Part shown: in pieces, positions 47,707 to 56,486 of the stretch
How positions within the stretch are numbered: the first letter of the stretch is position 1
How the letters are laid out: every line of letters starts with the position of its first letter
Notes under the pieces: model-generated
The model's input: the letters and a program-made list of their open reading frames with translations, nothing else
Databases searched by the model: none
What the model was told of the DNA's origin: nothing
Translations under genes and position numbers: made by a program
NCBI GenBank assembly: GCA_964486935.1
Contig: CAZAPG010000033.1
Span: 15,711-79,710 of the forward strand
Source of the DNA: CAZAPG01 sp964486935
Lineage (GTDB): Bacteria > Chloroflexota > Anaerolineae > 4572-78 > J111
Direction of reading: 5' to 3'
DNA length: 64,000 nucleotides

Positions 47707-48528
47707 ATGATGAGCCAATCTCCCAAGCAAAAACCCTGGAGCGATATTGACCTCAACCGTTGGCGAGAATATGAAGAGGTGTTCACCGACAGCCTGTGGG
47801 ATTTTCCCAATCGGGCCAGCGGCGATGGACACCAGCTTGATTACCACGGCAACTATATTCCGCAAATTGCCACCCAAATTTTTACCCGTTACAGCAAACG
47901 CAACGAGATTGTGCTGGATCTGTTTTTAGGCTCCGGCACCACCGCCATCGAAGCCGTACGCATGGAGCGCCGCTGCATTGGAGTTGAACTCAAGCCCGAT
48001 TTGGTGGCCTACGCCCGCAGCAAAATTGAGGCAGACTTGCTCGACTCCCGTATTTGCCTGCTTCAGGGCAACAGCGCCCACCCGGAGATTGTGGCTAAAA
48101 TCTCCAACGCGCTTCAGCGCATGCAATCAAAATTTGCGCACCTGCTCATGCTGCATCCGCCCTACGCCGATATCATCAAATTTTCTGACCACCCCGAAGA
48201 CCTCTCCAACGCCCCCACCACTCAGGCATTTTTAAACGAATTTGAAACCGTGGCCCGGCACGGTTTTGAGCTGTTAGCGCCTGGCCGTTTTGCCGCCCTG
48301 ATTATTGGCGACAAGTATGCCAACGGCGAGTTGGTGCCCCTGGGCTTCTGGTGCATGGAGCGGATGAATCGAGCCGGCTTTAAAACCAAAGCCATCATTA
48401 TAAAAAATATCGAGGGCAACGAAAAAGGCAAAGGCAAAAGCGCCAATCTGTGGCGCTATCGGGCGCTGGCCGGGGGATACTATATTTTCAAGCACGAATA
48501 TATTATTGTTTTCTTTAAACCAAAATAG
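47707..48528 (+). CDS. Site-specific DNA methyltransferase (N6/N4 type)
   Basis: 273 residues from the ATG at 47707 (a second ATG follows at once). The AdoMet motif is VLDLFLGSGTTAIEA, near the N-terminal third, then RCIGVELKPD. The catalytic motif is HPPY in LLMLHPPYADIIKF, in place of the usual DPPY/SPPY. It is the layout of beta-type N4-cytosine or N6-adenine methyltransferases. With the following gene it probably forms a type II restriction-modification pair. The transcript is probably leaderless, which could delay or limit translation differently from the nuclease. Confidence 0.8.
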   Translation: MMSQSPKQKPWSDIDLNRWREYEEVFTDSLWDFPNRASGDGHQLDYHGNYIPQIATQIFTRYSKRNEIVLDLFLGSGTTAIEAVRMERRCIGVELKPDLVAYARSKIEADLLDSRICLLQGNSAHPEIVAKISNALQRMQSKFAHLLMLHPPYADIIKFSDHPEDLSNAPTTQAFLNEFETVARHGFELLAPGRFAALIIGDKYANGELVPLGFWCMERMNRAGFKTKAIIIKNIEGNEKGKGKSANLWRYRALAGGYYIFKHEYIIVFFKPK

Positions 48529-48605
48529 AACGTAGCGCGTGGTCCGTGTATTGATTATGCGCTCACTACGCACTACGCGCCACGTTCTACGTCCTGCGTA
48601 CCGCG
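48529..48605. repeat. Degenerate ACGTAG/CGCGTGG intergenic repeat
   Basis: The stretch contains AACGTAGCGCGTGG, then CACTACGCACTACGCGCCACG and TTCTACGTCC, an imperfect inverted and direct repeat. Related short sequences occur near 9840-9890 and 52380-52402. It separates the methyltransferase and nuclease genes. Confidence 0.55.
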
Positions 48606-48610
48606 TCCCA

Positions 48611-49258
48611 ATGTCCGATTTCAACCTGGTCCGTCACGAACTGAACAAACTAACCGATTTGCCTCCCTGGGGCCGCAAACAGGGCGACCACTGGGATAGA
48701 CTGAGCAATTTTATCTACCGTGCCAAAACCTTGCGCGGGGTGCAGCGCCAGGCCAGGGCTGTGGCCCAGGCCAACGGCCTGCAGGCTGATACGTTTGAAA
48801 ATTACGCCATCCGCCGTTGGTACAACCACCACACCCACGACCAGATTCTGCAAATCTTTTACGCCCATCCCGATATTCGGCCAGAAGAAGAGCGCAAGCA
48901 TCGGACCATTGATTTTTACCTGCGCGATATCCCCTTTGACCTGAAGATTAGCCGTTTTCCCAAAGCCTACCCAAAAACCTTAAAATACGCCTGGCAGCAT
49001 CGACATGATTTGGCCGCCTGGCAATATGCGCACCAATCAAAACAGGGCCGGTACCATACAGGGAACCGCCTGTTTATTATTTTACACCATCGCGGCCAGC
49101 CAGAGTTGAGCTGGCAACTCCGGCGAGATTTTGAACCGCTGCAAACATTGATTACAGATTATCTGGATGCCCCGGTTTTGCTGGGGCTAACCGTAACCCA
49201 TCAGCACACCCAACAAGTTTACCGGTTGTGGGCAGGCATAATTTTTTATATTAAATAA
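48611..49258 (+). CDS. Putative type II restriction endonuclease (PD-(D/E)XK-like)
   Basis: 215 residues from the ATG at 48611; upstream in-frame ATGs fall in the repeat. The core RTIDFYLRDIPFDLKISRFP has the order Asp, eight residues, Asp-Leu-Lys, which matches the D...(D/E)xK active site of many restriction enzymes. An N-terminal helical part (about 1-95) has conserved-looking HWDRLSNFIY and NYAIRRWYN. The position directly after a DNA methyltransferase gene on the same strand supports a nuclease role. The recognition sequence cannot be inferred. No ribosome site is visible. Confidence 0.6.
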   Translation: MSDFNLVRHELNKLTDLPPWGRKQGDHWDRLSNFIYRAKTLRGVQRQARAVAQANGLQADTFENYAIRRWYNHHTHDQILQIFYAHPDIRPEEERKHRTIDFYLRDIPFDLKISRFPKAYPKTLKYAWQHRHDLAAWQYAHQSKQGRYHTGNRLFIILHHRGQPELSWQLRRDFEPLQTLITDYLDAPVLLGLTVTHQHTQQVYRLWAGIIFYIK

Positions 49259-49281
49259 TACTATCTTGACAGGATACTACC

Positions 49282-51531
49282 GTGAGCGCCGTTCTCACCG
49301 ATGTTGAAAAAATTCGCCGCCTCCCCTGGCTGGCCGCCGGCGATGTCTTAAATATAGTTTTTGTTACGCTGACATTCGCCGGGTCGGTCTTTGTTTTATT
49401 TCTGGCCGAGCTGGGCTTTGATAACGCTCAAATCGGGTTTATGCTCTCGCTGATTCCGTTTTGCGGCATTGTGGCTCCCTTTATTGCCCCCATGGTTACG
49501 CGCTTTGGCTATAAACGGGTTTACGTAACCTTTTGGGGGGTGCGAAAATTTGCCATCGCCTTGCTGCTCTTAACTCCGGCGGTGCTGGCCAATTTTGGCC
49601 CGGAACAAACCTTTTACTGGGTGGCCGGCGTAATTTTTGGCTTTGCTATGTGTCGGGCTATAGCCGAAACCGGCGGCTACCCCTGGAAAAAAGAAGTCGT
49701 GCCCGATTCAATTCGGGGCAAATTCAGCGCCATCTCCAGCATTAGCACCACCGTTGCCGGTATCATTGTTACCGCCGGAGCCGGCTACGTCATCGAAGCC
49801 GGCGAAGGGCTGGAGCGCTTTATGCTTTTAATGGCTATTGGCATCGGCATGGGGCTGCTTTCGGTAGTGGCTTATGGGCAGGTTCCGGGCGAAGGGCCGC
49901 GCCAAAGCCGGGAAAACAGCCCCGGCCATTTGCGCGGCATGAACCTGGCCCTGCACGATAAAAACTTTTTGCTCTTTTTGGGCAGCCTGGGGCTGGCTAC
50001 CATCGGCGGCACCTCGGTTATCTCTTTTGTGCCCCTGTTTATGAAAGAGCAAGTGGCCCTGAGCGAGGGCGTAATTGTGCTGCTCAGTATCGGCACTTAC
50101 ATGGGGTCGCTCATTACCTCGTACCTGTGGGGCTGGACCGCCGACCGCTACGGCAGCAAGCCGGTCATGCAATCCAGCCTTTACATTATGCTGCTGCTGC
50201 CGGTTGCCTGGTTTATATTGCCCAGAAACACCAATGCCAGCGCCCCCCTGGCCATGTCGGTGGCTTTTTTGCAGGGCGTAGCCACGCTGGCCTGGCAAAT
50301 TAGCTGGATGCGCTATCTGTTTGTCAACGCCACCCCCACCGATAACAAAACGCCCTACATGTCGGTGTTTTACGCCTGGTATGGCTTTGTGGCCGGGGTT
50401 GGCCCGCTGCTGGCCGGGCAAATGCTAACCATCTCGCAAAACATCAGCGGGCAACTTTTCTTTTTTACCATCGACCCCTACACCCCGCTGTTTGTGATGA
50501 GCGCCATATTGGTTATTGCCGGCATTGCCGCCGTATCGCTGCTGCAAAGCGAGCGCGAAACCACCTTTCGCCGCTTTGCCGGTATGTTTTTGCGCGGCAA
50601 CCCCATCAGGGCCTTGGGCGTGCTCATTCAATACAACTTTGCCGGCGATGAAATGACCCGCATCAGCATTACCGAGCGCATGGGCGACACCCACAGCCCC
50701 CTCAGCAGCAATGAGCTGATTGAAGCTCTGAACGACCCCAGCTTTAATGTGCGCTACGAGGCCATTCAATCCATTGGCCGCATGCCCGCCGAACCGGAGC
50801 TGGTCGACGCGCTGATTGACGTGCTGGAAGAGGGCGAGTCAGAATTGGGTATGGCTGCCTGCCGCTCGCTGGGTAAGCTGGGCGACCCGCGGGCCATCGA
50901 GCCGCTGCGCAGAGCCTTGTTTGCCGAATACAAACTGGTGCAGGCCAGTAGCGCCCGCGCCCTGGCCATGCTGGGCGATACGGCCAGCATCCCTCATTTT
51001 TTGGCGCGGCTCAAAACCGAAACCAACCCCACTATTCGCATGGCCTATGTTTCAACCTTGGGCAAACTCCGGGCCGCCGCAGCCATTGAACCCCTCTTTG
51101 AGTTGCTGCGCGAAGTAGAACCGCAAGTTTGGCGCGGCGAAATTGCGCTGGCCCTGGCCCGTATTGTGGGCGACGAGCGCTACTACTTGCAGCACTGGCG
51201 CTCGATACAGGCCGATATGGGGACCGCCACCGCCCAGGCCGTTTTGGCTTTACAAAAACAGGCCAAAAACTTGCATATCAAAACCTGGGCCAACACTGCG
51301 GAGCAATGCAGCCGCTGCTTTGCCCGGCAAGAACTGGCGCAGGGAGCGGCCCGCTTAAAAGAAATGCTCTGCCGGCTGCCCCAGGATAAAATTGACGACA
51401 CGCTGACCCAGGTCATCAGGCGGGTCAGTCAAAATTTATCAGAATTCGACGAAACCCGGCCGGAGTTTATTCTGCTGGGGCTGCATGTTGCAGATGTGGC
51501 CCTGCAACAGCTACAATCAAACGGGAGTTAA
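49282..51531 (+). CDS. MFS transporter fused to HEAT-repeat domain
   Basis: 749 residues from GTG, with AGGA upstream. Residues 1 to about 420 form a twelve-helix MFS domain (GGYPWKKEVVPDSIRGKFSA, GWTADRYGSKPV). Residues about 485-625 form at least four HEAT repeats (FNVRYEAIQSIGRMP, LGMAACRSLGKLGDPRAIEP, LVQASSARALAMLGDT, RMAYVSTLGKLRAAAAIEP). A further helical part to the end includes AEQCSRCFARQ. HEAT arrays bind proteins, so transport may be controlled by, or coupled to, a cytoplasmic partner. Confidence 0.8.
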   Translation: MSAVLTDVEKIRRLPWLAAGDVLNIVFVTLTFAGSVFVLFLAELGFDNAQIGFMLSLIPFCGIVAPFIAPMVTRFGYKRVYVTFWGVRKFAIALLLLTPAVLANFGPEQTFYWVAGVIFGFAMCRAIAETGGYPWKKEVVPDSIRGKFSAISSISTTVAGIIVTAGAGYVIEAGEGLERFMLLMAIGIGMGLLSVVAYGQVPGEGPRQSRENSPGHLRGMNLALHDKNFLLFLGSLGLATIGGTSVISFVPLFMKEQVALSEGVIVLLSIGTYMGSLITSYLWGWTADRYGSKPVMQSSLYIMLLLPVAWFILPRNTNASAPLAMSVAFLQGVATLAWQISWMRYLFVNATPTDNKTPYMSVFYAWYGFVAGVGPLLAGQMLTISQNISGQLFFFTIDPYTPLFVMSAILVIAGIAAVSLLQSERETTFRRFAGMFLRGNPIRALGVLIQYNFAGDEMTRISITERMGDTHSPLSSNELIEALNDPSFNVRYEAIQSIGRMPAEPELVDALIDVLEEGESELGMAACRSLGKLGDPRAIEPLRRALFAEYKLVQASSARALAMLGDTASIPHFLARLKTETNPTIRMAYVSTLGKLRAAAAIEPLFELLREVEPQVWRGEIALALARIVGDERYYLQHWRSIQADMGTATAQAVLALQKQAKNLHIKTWANTAEQCSRCFARQELAQGAARLKEMLCRLPQDKIDDTLTQVIRRVSQNLSEFDETRPEFILLGLHVADVALQQLQSNGS

Positions 51532-51534
51532 GCT

Positions 51535-52311
51535 TTACGACATTACCAGCCCGCCATCAATATTCAAAGCCTGACCTGTAACCATAGCGGCCTCATCGCT
51601 GGCCAGGTACACGGCCATTGGAGCAATTTCTGCGGGCTTCAGCCTGCGCCCTGCCGGCGTGGCCAGGGCTTCGGCTTGCTCAATAGTTATGCCCAGCCGG
51701 TCGGCGTCGTAAGCAATGCGTTTGTTGTTCATTACGGTTTGTACGGGGCCGGGGCAGATGGCATTAACCGTAATGCCCTCTTTGGCGGTTTCCAGGGCCA
51801 GCGTACGGGTCAACCCCAGCAAACCATGCTTGCTGGCGGCGTAGGCTGCGCCGTGCAGCGCGCCCACTTTGCCATTGACAGATGCAATATTGATGATGCG
51901 CCCGTACCGGCCCTCAACCATCTCCGGCAGCGCGGCTTTGCACAGCAGGTAAGGAACGGTTAAATTAACATGCAGCGTCCGCGTCCAGAAGTCGTCATCA
52001 AAATCAATCACCGGTTTGGGGTTGGCGCTGCTGCCGATACCGGCGTTATTCACCAAAATGTCAACATGGCCCAAACCCGCGCAGCTCTGTTCCCAAACGT
52101 TAGCGGCGGCAGCAGGCTCGGCCAGGTCTGCGATGATTATTGAGCAGCCAACGCCCAGGGCCTGAATTTCCGTTTGCAGCGTTTCCAGCGCCCCAACCGA
52201 CCGGGCGGTCACGGCCACGTTCGCGCCCTCGCGGGCCAGCGCCAGCGCAATCTCGCGGCCAATACCCCGGCTGGCGCCTGTAACTAGCGCTGTTCTGTTT
52301 TTTAGTTTCAT
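51535..52311 (-). CDS. Short-chain dehydrogenase/reductase
   Basis: 258 residues from the ATG with GAGGGAG upstream. The NAD(P) motif is TGASRGIG, the structural NNAGIG follows, the catalytic Ser lies in INIASVNG and YAASKHG carries the Tyr/Lys pair. ALNIDGG near the end is typical of the FabG-like classical group. The substrate is unknown; the neighbourhood favours a sugar, polyol or sugar-acid. It is transcribed divergently from the aldo-keto reductase gene, so the 142-base gap at 52312-52453 probably holds both promoters. Confidence 0.88.
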   Translation of the reverse strand: MKLKNRTALVTGASRGIGREIALALAREGANVAVTARSVGALETLQTEIQALGVGCSIIIADLAEPAAAANVWEQSCAGLGHVDILVNNAGIGSSANPKPVIDFDDDFWTRTLHVNLTVPYLLCKAALPEMVEGRYGRIINIASVNGKVGALHGAAYAASKHGLLGLTRTLALETAKEGITVNAICPGPVQTVMNNKRIAYDADRLGITIEQAEALATPAGRRLKPAEIAPMAVYLASDEAAMVTGQALNIDGGLVMS

Positions 52312-52453
52312 TATTTTGGCTCCCTCTTTTGGATTAGTTTGGCGCATGGTGCGATAATTGCCACGTTTAGGCAAAAATGTGGAACGTAGGACGTGGGACG
52401 CGACTCAGGGCATGCCGTTAGGGTTTAAGTAACTATTTTCTGAGAAGGTTCTT

Positions 52454-53434
52454 ATGCAATACAAAATTCTGGGTAATACCGGCGTCAAAGTTTCAGAGTT
52501 GTGCTTTGGCACTATGTCTTTTGGCGGCGATGCCGATGAAGAAACTTCGGCGGCCATGTTCCACCGTTGCCGCGAGGCCGGCATTAACTTTTTTGATTGC
52601 GCCAACATTTACGCTGGCGGCCGCTCCGAGGAGATTTTGGGCCGGTTGATTGCCGGCTGCCGGGCTGAGGTCATTATTACCAGCAAAGTTTATTTTCCCA
52701 CCGGCGATGATGTCAACGCCCGCGGCGCAACCCGCCGTAACATCATGGCCGCCGTTGAAGCCAGCCTCAAACGCCTCAACACCGATTATCTCGATATCTA
52801 CTTCATCCATCACTTTGATGATGATACCCCGCTGCCCGAAACCCTCCGCGCCCTGGACGACTTGGTACAGCAGGGCAAAATTTTGTACCCGGCGGCCAGC
52901 AACTTTGCCGCCTGGCAGGTCGCCAAAGCGTTGGGAATTTCGGCGCGTGAAGGCTGGTCGCCCTTGGCCTGCCTCCAGCCGATGTACAACCTGGTCAAGC
53001 GCCAGGCCGAGGTGGAGATTTTGCCGATGGCCCAGGCCGAGAATTTGGGCGTCATTCCCTACAGCCCGCTGGGCGGCGGTTTGTTGACCGGCAAATACGG
53101 CGTTGAGCGACGCCCGGACGCGGGCCGGTTGCTGGACAACGAAATGTACCGGCATCGCTACGGCGAAAATTGGATTTACCGCGTGGCCGAAGAGTTTACC
53201 AATTTTGCCAGAGAACGCGGCTATGACCCGGCCAGTCTCGCCGTGGCCTGGGTGGGCAGTCATCCGGCCGTAACTGCGCCTATCATCGGCGCCCGCAACC
53301 TGACCCAGTTGGAAAGCTCGCTCAAATCGGTTGACATCCAGATGCCCCCCGAATTGCGGGCCGAAATTTCCGCGCTCTCGCCGGAGCCGCCCCCCGCCAC
53401 CGACCGCAGCGAAGTGCAGGTGTCAGGTAAATAA
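52454..53434 (+). CDS. Aldo-keto reductase
   Basis: 326 residues. LCFGTMSFGGDADEE starts the barrel. FDCANIYAGGRSEEILG holds the catalytic Asp and Tyr, ITSKVYF the Lys and YFIHHFD the His. The C-terminal cofactor pattern IIGARNLTQLESSLKS binds NADP. It would reduce aldehydes or oxidise sugars at C1. It leads the plus-strand set of sugar-acid genes. An AAGG box lies before the ATG. Confidence 0.88.
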   Translation: MQYKILGNTGVKVSELCFGTMSFGGDADEETSAAMFHRCREAGINFFDCANIYAGGRSEEILGRLIAGCRAEVIITSKVYFPTGDDVNARGATRRNIMAAVEASLKRLNTDYLDIYFIHHFDDDTPLPETLRALDDLVQQGKILYPAASNFAAWQVAKALGISAREGWSPLACLQPMYNLVKRQAEVEILPMAQAENLGVIPYSPLGGGLLTGKYGVERRPDAGRLLDNEMYRHRYGENWIYRVAEEFTNFARERGYDPASLAVAWVGSHPAVTAPIIGARNLTQLESSLKSVDIQMPPELRAEISALSPEPPPATDRSEVQVSGK

Positions 53435-53485
53435 GAACCGATAATCTGCCGGCAGCAACGAGAATGAAAATTAACCGCAGGAACA

Positions 53486-53538
53486 GGAGTCCAGAGCTTG
53501 CTCTGGTAGACCAATGCCAAAGCAAGCTTTGGGACTCC
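53486..53538. repeat. Three-way-junction palindrome before the dehydratase gene
   Basis: An outer stem GGAGT/ACTCC (53486-53490 and 53534-53538) encloses two hairpins: CCAGAGC-TT-GCTCTGG (53491-53506) and CCAAAGC-AA-GCTTTGG (53517-53532). It ends 13 bases before the CAGGAG ribosome site. In RNA it would fold as a three-way junction; in DNA it could be a mobile palindromic unit. Confidence 0.8.
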
Positions 53539-53562
53539 ATCCATCTATTTTCAGGAGTCGCC

Positions 53563-55548
53563 ATGAAAACCGTTACCAACCCCATCCCCATTGATACTGC
53601 CGAAACCGGCCTGTACGATGTGCAAACCCGCGCTGCTGGCCCCGCCGGAACCCTGCCCCTGGACCCCGACTTTTTGCGCAACGCCCCCAGCGGCGATATT
53701 TTTGCCCTCAGCCAGAACGCTGGCATGGGCTGGAATCCCCGCTGGCTGCGGCGCAAGGAGTTTTTGATATTGAGCACCCAGGGCGGCATCCGCGCGCCCG
53801 ACGGCGCGCCCATTGCCCTGGGCTACCACACCGGCCACTGGGAAGTCGGCCTGCTGATGCAAGCGGCCGCCGAAGTTTTCAGCCGGCAAAAAACCATTCC
53901 CTACGCCGCCTTTGTCTCCGACCCGTGCGATGGCCGCTCGCAGGGCACGGCGGGCATGATGGACAGCCTGCCCTACCGCAACGACGCCGCGCTGGTGCTG
54001 CGCCGGCTCATCCGCTCGCTGCCCACCCGCCACGGCGTCATGGGAGTCGCCACCTGCGATAAAGGGCTGCCGGCCATGCTGATGGCCCTGGCCGCCCAGC
54101 GCAACCTGCCCTGCGTGCTGGTTCCCGGCGGCGTCACCCTGCCCCCCGCCGCAGGCGACGACGCCGGCAAAATTCAAACCATCGGCGCGCGCTTTACCCA
54201 CGGCGAACTCAGCCTGCAAGAAGCCGCCGAGTTGGGCTGCAAAGCCTGCGCCACGCCGGGCGGCGGCTGCCAGTTTTTGGGGACAGCCGCCACCAGCCAG
54301 GTGGTGGCCGAGGCGCTGGGACTGGCCGTGGTTCATTCGGCGCTGGCGCCATCGGGCCAGCCTATTTGGCTGGATATGGCCCGGCGGAGCGCCAACGCGC
54401 TGCTGCAACTGGAACAGGCCGGGCTGACCACCGCCGACATTTTAACCGGGGACGCGCTGCACAACGCGATGGTTGTTCACGCCGCGTTTGGCGGCAGCAC
54501 CAACCTGCTGCTGCACATTCCGGCCATTGCCTACGCTGCCCGGCAGCCGCGCCCAACCGTGGCCGATTGGGACCGGGTCAACCGGCAGACGCCCCGGCTG
54601 GTTGACGCCCTGCCCAACGGGCCGGTAGGTCATCCCACGGTGCGGGTTTTTCTGGCCGGCGGCGTGCCGGAAGTGATGCTGCACCTGCGCCGGTTGGACC
54701 TGCTGCGCCTGGATGCGCTCACCGCCAACGGCTTGCCGCTGGGCGACGTGCTGCACGCCTGGGAGCGCAGCGAGCGCCGCCGGCGGCTGCGGGAGCGATT
54801 GTTCAGTGAAGATGGCGTTGACCCGGATGAGGTAATTATGAGTCCGGCCGCCGCCAAAGCCAGGGGACTCACCAGCACGGTGGCCTTTCCCACCGGCAAC
54901 CTGGCCCCGGAAGGGTCGGTCATAAAAAGCACGGCGATGGACCCCTCGGTGGTGGATGCAGATGGGGTCTACCGCAAAATTGGGCCGGCGCGCGTTTTCA
55001 CCAGCGAGCGGGCGGCCATTGCCGCGGTCAAGGCCCAGGGCAATGAAGCCATCAAACCCGGCGATATCATGGTGCTGATGGGGCGCGGGCCGCTGGGCTG
55101 CGGCATGGAAGAGACGGCCCAGATTACCGCCGCGCTCAAATATTTGCCCTGGGGCAAAGAAGTCGCCCTGCTCACCGATGCCCGTTTCAGCGGTTTCAGC
55201 AGCGGGGCCTGCATCGGCCATATTGGGCCGGAGGCGCTGGCCGGCGGCCCCATTGGCAAAGTGCAAGAAGGCGATACCATCCGGGTAATTGTCGACCGGG
55301 TCAACCTGACCGGCAGCCTCGACCTGATTGGCCACGACGGGCAGCGTTACAGCCCGCAGCACGGCGCCGAGGTGCTGGCCGCCCGGCCCATCCACCCTGC
55401 TTTAGCCCCGGACCCCAACCTGCCTGATGACACCCGCCTGTGGGCCGCCTTGCAAAACGCCAGCGGCGGTGCCTGGGGCGGCTGCATTTACGATGTGGAT
55501 GCAATTATAGAATTGCTGGAAGCGGGTCGCCGGGCTTTGGGCCGGTAA
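53563..55548 (+). CDS. IlvD/Edd-family dehydratase, YjhG/YagF (xylonate dehydratase) type
   Basis: 661 residues from the ATG with CAGGAG upstream. The start matches YjhG/YagF sugar-acid dehydratases more than IlvD (LFDVQTRAAGP-like opening, here LYDVQTRAAGPAGTLPLDPD). The Fe-S ligands would be the Cys residues in SDPCDGRSQG, VATCDKGLP and ATPGGGCQFLG. The late motifs PTGNLAPEGSVIKSTA and LTDARFSGFSSGACIGHIGPEA are as in the whole family. It removes water from a sugar acid (for example D-xylonate) to give a 2-keto-3-deoxy acid. The exact substrate is not shown by sequence. Confidence 0.85.
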   Translation: MKTVTNPIPIDTAETGLYDVQTRAAGPAGTLPLDPDFLRNAPSGDIFALSQNAGMGWNPRWLRRKEFLILSTQGGIRAPDGAPIALGYHTGHWEVGLLMQAAAEVFSRQKTIPYAAFVSDPCDGRSQGTAGMMDSLPYRNDAALVLRRLIRSLPTRHGVMGVATCDKGLPAMLMALAAQRNLPCVLVPGGVTLPPAAGDDAGKIQTIGARFTHGELSLQEAAELGCKACATPGGGCQFLGTAATSQVVAEALGLAVVHSALAPSGQPIWLDMARRSANALLQLEQAGLTTADILTGDALHNAMVVHAAFGGSTNLLLHIPAIAYAARQPRPTVADWDRVNRQTPRLVDALPNGPVGHPTVRVFLAGGVPEVMLHLRRLDLLRLDALTANGLPLGDVLHAWERSERRRRLRERLFSEDGVDPDEVIMSPAAAKARGLTSTVAFPTGNLAPEGSVIKSTAMDPSVVDADGVYRKIGPARVFTSERAAIAAVKAQGNEAIKPGDIMVLMGRGPLGCGMEETAQITAALKYLPWGKEVALLTDARFSGFSSGACIGHIGPEALAGGPIGKVQEGDTIRVIVDRVNLTGSLDLIGHDGQRYSPQHGAEVLAARPIHPALAPDPNLPDDTRLWAALQNASGGAWGGCIYDVDAIIELLEAGRRALGR

Positions 55549-55588
55549 AATTTTGTTGATGATGATAGAAAGGAGATGCGCCGACCTG

Positions 55589-56314
55589 ATGAAACGCAAA
55601 GTATTGATTACCGGCGCGGCCGGCAGGATTGGCAGCTTTTTAATTGACCACCTGCCCGCTGAGTATGAGTTACTCCTGTCCGATATCCGCCGGCCGGCCC
55701 ACCTGGGCGACATCCCGTTTGTTCAGGCCGACATCGCCAATGTTGAGCAACTGCAAGCGCTGTGCCAGGGGGTCGATACGGTTGTTCATCTGGCCGCGGA
55801 GCCAAATGAACAAGCGGGCTGGGAGAGCCTGCTGCCCAAAAATGTCATCGGGGTATACAATATGTTTGAGGCGGCCCACCGGGCCGGCTGCCGGCGGGTT
55901 GTGTTTGCCAGCAGCGTCCATACCGTATTTGGCTATCCGCCCGACGTGCAGGTTCATACCCCCATGCCGGTTCGACCGCCCAATTTGTACGGGGCCACCA
56001 AAGTTTGGGGCGAGGCGGTTGCCCGTGTTTACGCCGACCAAAAAAATCTGTCTATCATCTGCCTGCGTTTTGGCTGGGTGGTTGACAGAAACGACCCGCA
56101 AATCCGGCTGGATCACCCCTATCTTGACCTGACGCTGACCTACCACGATTTAACCAAACTGGTCATCGCCAGCATCAACACCGGGCTTCATTTTGGCATC
56201 TTTCACGGGGTGTCAAACAACCGCTGGAAACGGCTGGATATCAGCGATACTCGCGCCCAACTGGGCTACGAGCCAGAAGACGACGGCTTTGAAATTGCCA
56301 TGCGGAGAGGATAG
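55589..56314 (+). CDS. NAD-dependent epimerase/dehydratase, uronate-dehydrogenase-like
   Basis: 241 residues from the ATG of MKRKVLITGAAGRIG; nearer ATGs at 55559 and 55562 precede the AGGAG box and are less likely. The Rossmann motif is TGAAGRIG, HLAAEPN follows, and SSVHTVFGY then YGATKVWGEA carry the Ser and Tyr/Lys catalytic residues. The pattern resembles uronate dehydrogenase (Udh), which oxidises galacturonate or glucuronate to aldarolactone. It lies 40 bases after the dehydratase, so a joint sugar-acid pathway is likely. Confidence 0.75.
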   Translation: MKRKVLITGAAGRIGSFLIDHLPAEYELLLSDIRRPAHLGDIPFVQADIANVEQLQALCQGVDTVVHLAAEPNEQAGWESLLPKNVIGVYNMFEAAHRAGCRRVVFASSVHTVFGYPPDVQVHTPMPVRPPNLYGATKVWGEAVARVYADQKNLSIICLRFGWVVDRNDPQIRLDHPYLDLTLTYHDLTKLVIASINTGLHFGIFHGVSNNRWKRLDISDTRAQLGYEPEDDGFEIAMRRG

Positions 56315-56377
56315 TCAGTCATTCTCATTGGTAGCTTGACACCTCAAAATAGCCGCAACAAGCTGGTTGAAATCAGG

Positions 56378-56414
56378 TAATTAGTAAATGGTAATTGCTC
56401 TCAATTACTAATTA
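56378..56414. repeat. AT-rich dispersed inverted repeat, copy 3
   Basis: GGTAATTAGTAAATGGTAATT faces AATTACTAATTA across a short loop (split here as GGTAATTAGTAA, then ATGGTAATT). It is the third copy of the family at 14492 and 40832. Confidence 0.65.
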
Positions 56415-56486
56415 ATATTTGCCGGCTTTTGACTCACCCGGTCCGGTACACTCTTTGACCGATGCCTAATTTCTTGGAGGAACGCT

